From the NCBI GenBank assembly GCA_001939145.1, contig LSRX01000070.1, forward strand, positions 35,469 to 99,468: DNA of 64,000 nt, given 5' to 3'. Source of the DNA: Symbiodinium microadriaticum (Eukaryota; Sar; Dinophyceae; Suessiales; Symbiodiniaceae). The notes under the pieces are model-generated. The model was not told where the DNA came from. It saw only the letters and a program-made list of their open reading frames with translations, and made no database searches. Below are positions 61,281-64,000 of the stretch, piece by piece; position 1 is the stretch's first letter, and each line of letters opens with the position of its first letter. A program made the position numbers and the translations under genes.

Positions 61281-61389
61281 GCAGAGCCCAAATGTTTAGT
61301 AATACTATTCCTTTGGGTTCCTTACCATACTTATACTCATACCTACACTATATACGCAAAAACCCTCGTAAATACGAAGGCCCCTGTAT
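61281..61389 (+). mobile_element. HpE foldback element, diverged
   Basis: gtttagtaatactattcctt, gggttccttaccatacttat and tacgaaggcccctgtatgg. Confidence 0.68.
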
Positions 61390-61429
61390 GGTAGAGGATG
61401 TTGAACCCTGGAGCGGAAACCCACAATCA

Positions 61430-61560
61430 TGAATCCTACGGCACCCCCAAAGCCCCAAACCCAAGTAAAAAGGGGCCTGAGATGCCAAAGCAGTGGAGTA
61501 ATCCTATGCCTCACGGTGCCTTTACATATATATGGTCAGGCGCTGTGCGCCCCCCGGTCC
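61430..61560 (+). CDS. Possible Pro-rich exon
   Basis: The frame reads KAPNPSKKGPEMPKQWSNPM, then HGAFTYIWSGAVRPP, before GTG|GTGGGG. Splice sites are not decisive. Confidence 0.28.
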
Positions 61561-61984
61561 CGTTTCCCCCTGTGGTGGGGTTGTGGGGTTTAGGGGTTTA
61601 GGGTTTAGCTTTAAGCTTTTGAGGGCTTTAAGCTTTTGAGGTTGGGGCTTAGGGTTTCCGGTTGAAAGTTATTTGGCCTCGAGTCGACAAGAGCTTGGGG
61701 AGGGTTTGGGGTGTAGGTTGGTTAGGGTGACGGTTTATGTTACGCTTCAAGCTTAGAGCCTGCATTTAGGCGGGGTTTAGGGTTGGGTGTAAGGTTTAAA
61801 GTATTAGTAACAGTACAGGTTAAGGTTAATAGAAACAGGAACACGCCCCACGTCATAGGGTTCATGGCTTGCGTAGGATTTGCGAAAGATCCCGGCCCTC
61901 TTTGTGACCCCTGGCCACCTCCCAGCAGCATCCCACCCAACCGCCCCGACCCCTCTCCGCACACGCCAGCCACCCCCCCACCAA

Positions 61985-62125
61985 TGTATGTATGTATGCA
62001 TGTATGTATGTATGTATGTATGGATGGATGGATGGATGGATGGATGGATGTATGTATGTATGTATGGATGGATGGATGGATGGATGGATGGATGTATGTA
62101 TGTATGTATGTATGTATGTATGTAC
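61985..62125 (+). repeat. (TATG)n/(GATG)n alternating mosaic
   Basis: Blocks of TATG, GATG, TATG, GATG, TATG alternate while the four-base phase is kept. Confidence 0.96.
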
Positions 62126-62291
62126 AAGCCCTTGTATAAGATCCCTATATCAAGCCGCCTTGTTTTGCTGCTTTCGCCTGTGTGGGTGTGCTCGTACCGA
62201 TAAACTCCAAAACTCAAAGCCTAAGACTAATGGCCGTGCATCTGCTGGAAGCTCAGCAAAAATCGCCGGCCCACTCGGCTAATTTCATGAG

Positions 62292-62476
62292 GGTCAAGAC
62301 GTCGATTCCTTGACATCCTCCGTCTCAAGGGAGAGCTCCCAGTCTCAAGGGAGAGCTCCCCGCTGAATCCCAGAGCTTCAGATGCCCCCGACGCATCAAG
62401 GAGACCTAGTGCTCACACTGCAGGGGTTCCGTCAGAGACGGGTTTTGTCAGAGACGTCCCGTCAATTCTTTCTTGA
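62292..62476 (+). CDS. Candidate terminal exon, 60 codons, with internal 20-base duplication
   Basis: It is open from catgag|GG to TGA: SRRRFLDILRLKGELPVSRE, then ASDAPDASRRPSAHTAGVPS and GFVRDVPSILS. A tandem gtctcaagggagagctccc pair (about 62321-62360) lies inside. It is not a multiple of three, so the two copies are read in different frames. No start codon is needed if this is a last exon. Confidence 0.45.
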
Positions 62477-62520
62477 GGGTTTAGGGTTCAAGGTTTATTT
62501 TGGGGAATTATAGACTCCAG

Positions 62521-62605
62521 GACACGGAAGTCTTCACCCTTTGGCTGATGAGAATGCAGAGGTCAACATGCTACTAGCTCGCAGCCTTCAGTGCCAGAGA
62601 TCAAG
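62521..62605 (+). CDS. Exon with GC donor, unidentified
   Basis: The acceptor atagactccag|G, then LHPLADENAEVNMLLARSLQ and a GC donor at ATCAAG|GCCCCC, or read-through to TAG at 62625. Confidence 0.42.
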
Positions 62606-62811
62606 GCCCCCGATACCAGTTTTCTAGGTATCCCTTTGGGATGTTCTATATTTTCCCCTTGTTGGGCTTAAGAGGACCCTATTTACGAATTTTTTTCAGA
62701 GGCTTGAAAGGGCCCTATACCAGTTTTGGGATTTCGGGGGGAAGTCTCTGCTGTCGGGAGAGGGGGGCCTCCCTACCCAACTCGCCCGTGGCTGAAGGCG
62801 GCGATGGGCTG

Positions 62812-62908
62812 AACCCTAAACCCCTGAAGCCGAAACCCTAAACCCTAAACCCCAAAAGCCGGAACCCTAAAGCCGAAACCCTAAACCCTAAACCCTAAAC
62901 CCCCAAAA
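62812..62908 (-). repeat. CCCTAAA tract
   Basis: Eight C-strand units with GCCGAAACCC variants. Confidence 0.9.
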
Positions 62909-62914
62909 AAAAGC

Positions 62915-63002
62915 CCTGACGATGAGCTCATGGGCTCCAGGGACGATCGTCTCGAAGCTGGCGGACTGGTAGATGCCGAGCATCTTGGCCCTGGCGATGT
63001 AG
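62915..63002 (-). CDS. Minus-strand exon, unidentified
   Basis: On the minus strand cccttaaaag precedes YIARAKMLGIYQSASFETIV, then PGAHELIVR. Codons are GC-rich at third positions and the frame is clean. It ends GTCAGG|GCTTTT, a GC donor. Parts of this exon's acceptor side recur at 63111 and 63301. Confidence 0.5.
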
Positions 63003-63014
63003 CTTTTAAGGGCT

Positions 63015-63725
63015 GAGGCTTTAGGGTTTTAGGGTCTAATATAAGGGTTTAGGGGGGTTTTAGAGTCTGTAGGGTCTATAGGGTTTAGTTTAGGGTCCAT
63101 ACAAGGCTTCGCCCTGGCGACCCAGAGAACCCAACTGCCCCTTAATCAAAAAAAAATGCCTTAAATTTTAGGGTTCCTTAAAAGGGATCTATAAGGGTCT
63201 CTATAAGGCTTCATATAGGGGAATTAAGGAATATGCCTTAAAATATAGGGGACTTAATATTATGATTTAAGGTACATTCCTTAAGTAAGGGGTATTGGGT
63301 GCCCTGGCGATGTAGCTTTGAAGGGCTTAGGGTCTGTAGGCTCCATAGTAGGGTCCATAGGGTTTAGTTTAGGGTCCATGTAAGGTTTAGGGTTTAAGGT
63401 CCATATAAGGTTTAGGGTTTAGGGTCTATAGGGTTTAGGGTCTGTAGGCTCCATAGTGGCTGAAGGGTTTAGGGTCTGTAGGGTCCATAGTGGGTTTAGG
63501 GTTTAGGGTCCATGTAAGGTTTAGGGTTTAGGGTTTAGAGGGTTTTGGGATTAAAGTTTAGTTTAGGGTTTAGGGTTTAGGGTTTAGGGTCTATAGGGTT
63601 TAGGGTCCATAGGGTTTAGGGTTTAGAGGGTTTTGAGATTAAGGTTTAGTTTAGGGTTTTGGGATTAGGGTTTAGGGCTTAGGGTTTTGGGAGTAAGGTT
63701 TAGGGTTCAGGGGAAAATGGCTTAG
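63015..63725 (+). repeat. TTTAGGG-derived minisatellite with GTCTATAGGG and GTCCATAGGG units
   Basis: Repeating phrases gggtctatagggtttagg, gggtccatgtaaggtttagg and gggattaaggtttagtttagg in changing order. A diverged HpC-like insert sits at 63121-63300. Confidence 0.9.
63128..63300 (+). mobile_element. Diverged HpC-like foldback element
   Basis: aacccaactgccccttaatc pairs with ccttaagtaaggggtattgggt. Internal ccttaaatttta / tgatttaaggtacattcc is HpC-like. It is flanked by gccctggcga at 63111 and 63301, which may be a target duplication or part of the local exon duplication. Confidence 0.5.
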
Positions 63726-63780
63726 GTTTGAGGGTTTAGGGGTTGGAGGGATTGATAAGCTTTGGCAAGCAGCTTTGCAG

Positions 63781-63862
63781 CAATACCTATGCCGGGGATC
63801 CCCCCTGAAGGTCTGGGTAGCGAGGATCCTGTACTACCAACGAACTACATTGGAGACGATGG
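63781..63862 (+). CDS. Exon, 26 codons, consensus donor
   Basis: The acceptor gcaagcagctttgcag and GATGG|GTAAGC donor bracket PMPGIPPEGLGSEDPVLPTN, then YIGDD. Clean, Pro/Gly/acidic composition. Family not recognised. Confidence 0.52.
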
Positions 63863-63884
63863 GTAAGCCCTTACCCGAACGCCA

Positions 63885-64000
63885 AACAAACTAAACCCTA
63901 AACCCCAGCCCTAGAAAATCAACGAATCAACACAGCTCAAAAGCCTCATATCGTATGTATAGTCTTTGGGCCCAAACGCCTCAAAAAGTGAGGGCTCCTG
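63885..64000. other. Window end, CCCTAAA cluster and unique sequence
   Basis: A short CCCTAAACCCC run at 63893-63912, then unique bases with no visible gene. Confidence 0.5.

Noticed and set aside
1-64000. tRNA, rRNA and snRNA genes
   Set aside because: Looked for box-B-like GGTTCGANTC and rRNA-like conserved words by eye; none with a matching fold. A tRNAscan/Infernal run would be decisive.
1-64000. CRISPR array or bacterial operon
   Set aside because: All tandem arrays are contiguous satellites without spacers; no bacterial ribosome-binding or operon layout.
1-64000. True chromosome end
   Set aside because: TTTAGGG tracts are short, interior and in both orientations; neither window edge is a telomere array (left edge is GACTA).

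Overview
This is a gene-poor eukaryotic nuclear window. No prokaryotic gene layout is visible, and I found no rRNA, tRNA or CRISPR. I infer a dinoflagellate, possibly of the Symbiodinium/Suessiales type, from five signals. (1) Plant/dino-type telomere motif TTTAGGG is scattered through the whole window on both strands. (2) Several exon pairs join in phase only if introns start with GC and end AG followed by exonic G, a known dinoflagellate splice habit. (3) A small LTR element carries a broken 2OG-oxygenase-like domain of a kind I associate with dinoflagellate retroelement proteins. (4) A TIR-like gene and a GCC2/GCC3-like cysteine-rich gene are of types common in these genomes. (5) The LTR holds an 11-base match to the 3' end of the dinoflagellate spliced leader. 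No database search was possible, so the assignment is an inference.

Layout. 1-770: a GACTA satellite with a 57-base higher-order period, then TATAC-type repeats. 1.6-5.1 kb: exons of a minus-strand gene, plus a plus-strand coding remnant with an in-frame TAG. 5.4-17.6 kb: short plus-strand exons of a cysteine-rich, probably surface, protein; its introns contain a 1.18-kb LTR element (15692-16867), long microsatellites and telomere-like blocks. 18-39 kb: mostly degenerate telomere-like DNA and minisatellites, with isolated exon candidates (best at 24229, 29893/30124, 34827-35296, 38489). 39.5-42.6 kb: an exon with good splice sites, then three exons of a TIR-like gene joined by two GC-AG introns. 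44-48 kb: a three-exon model and single terminal exons. 50065-50185: a run of N. 51-64 kb: scattered exons (51499, 54484, 56663, 57622, 58114, 58774, 62292, 63781 on plus; 62915 on minus).

The repeat layer is the most unusual part. Five families of 100-130-base foldback (MITE-like) elements, labelled HpA to HpE here, occur in about 25 copies. Many sit within 10-70 bases of an inferred splice site. Telomere-like tracts fill introns and in places appear to form the splice sites themselves. Genes, hairpins and telomere-like repeats therefore form one fabric of short exons in introns built from repeats. Exon calls are by eye from splice motifs, open frame and phase; most proteins are not recognised and none should be taken as a complete gene.
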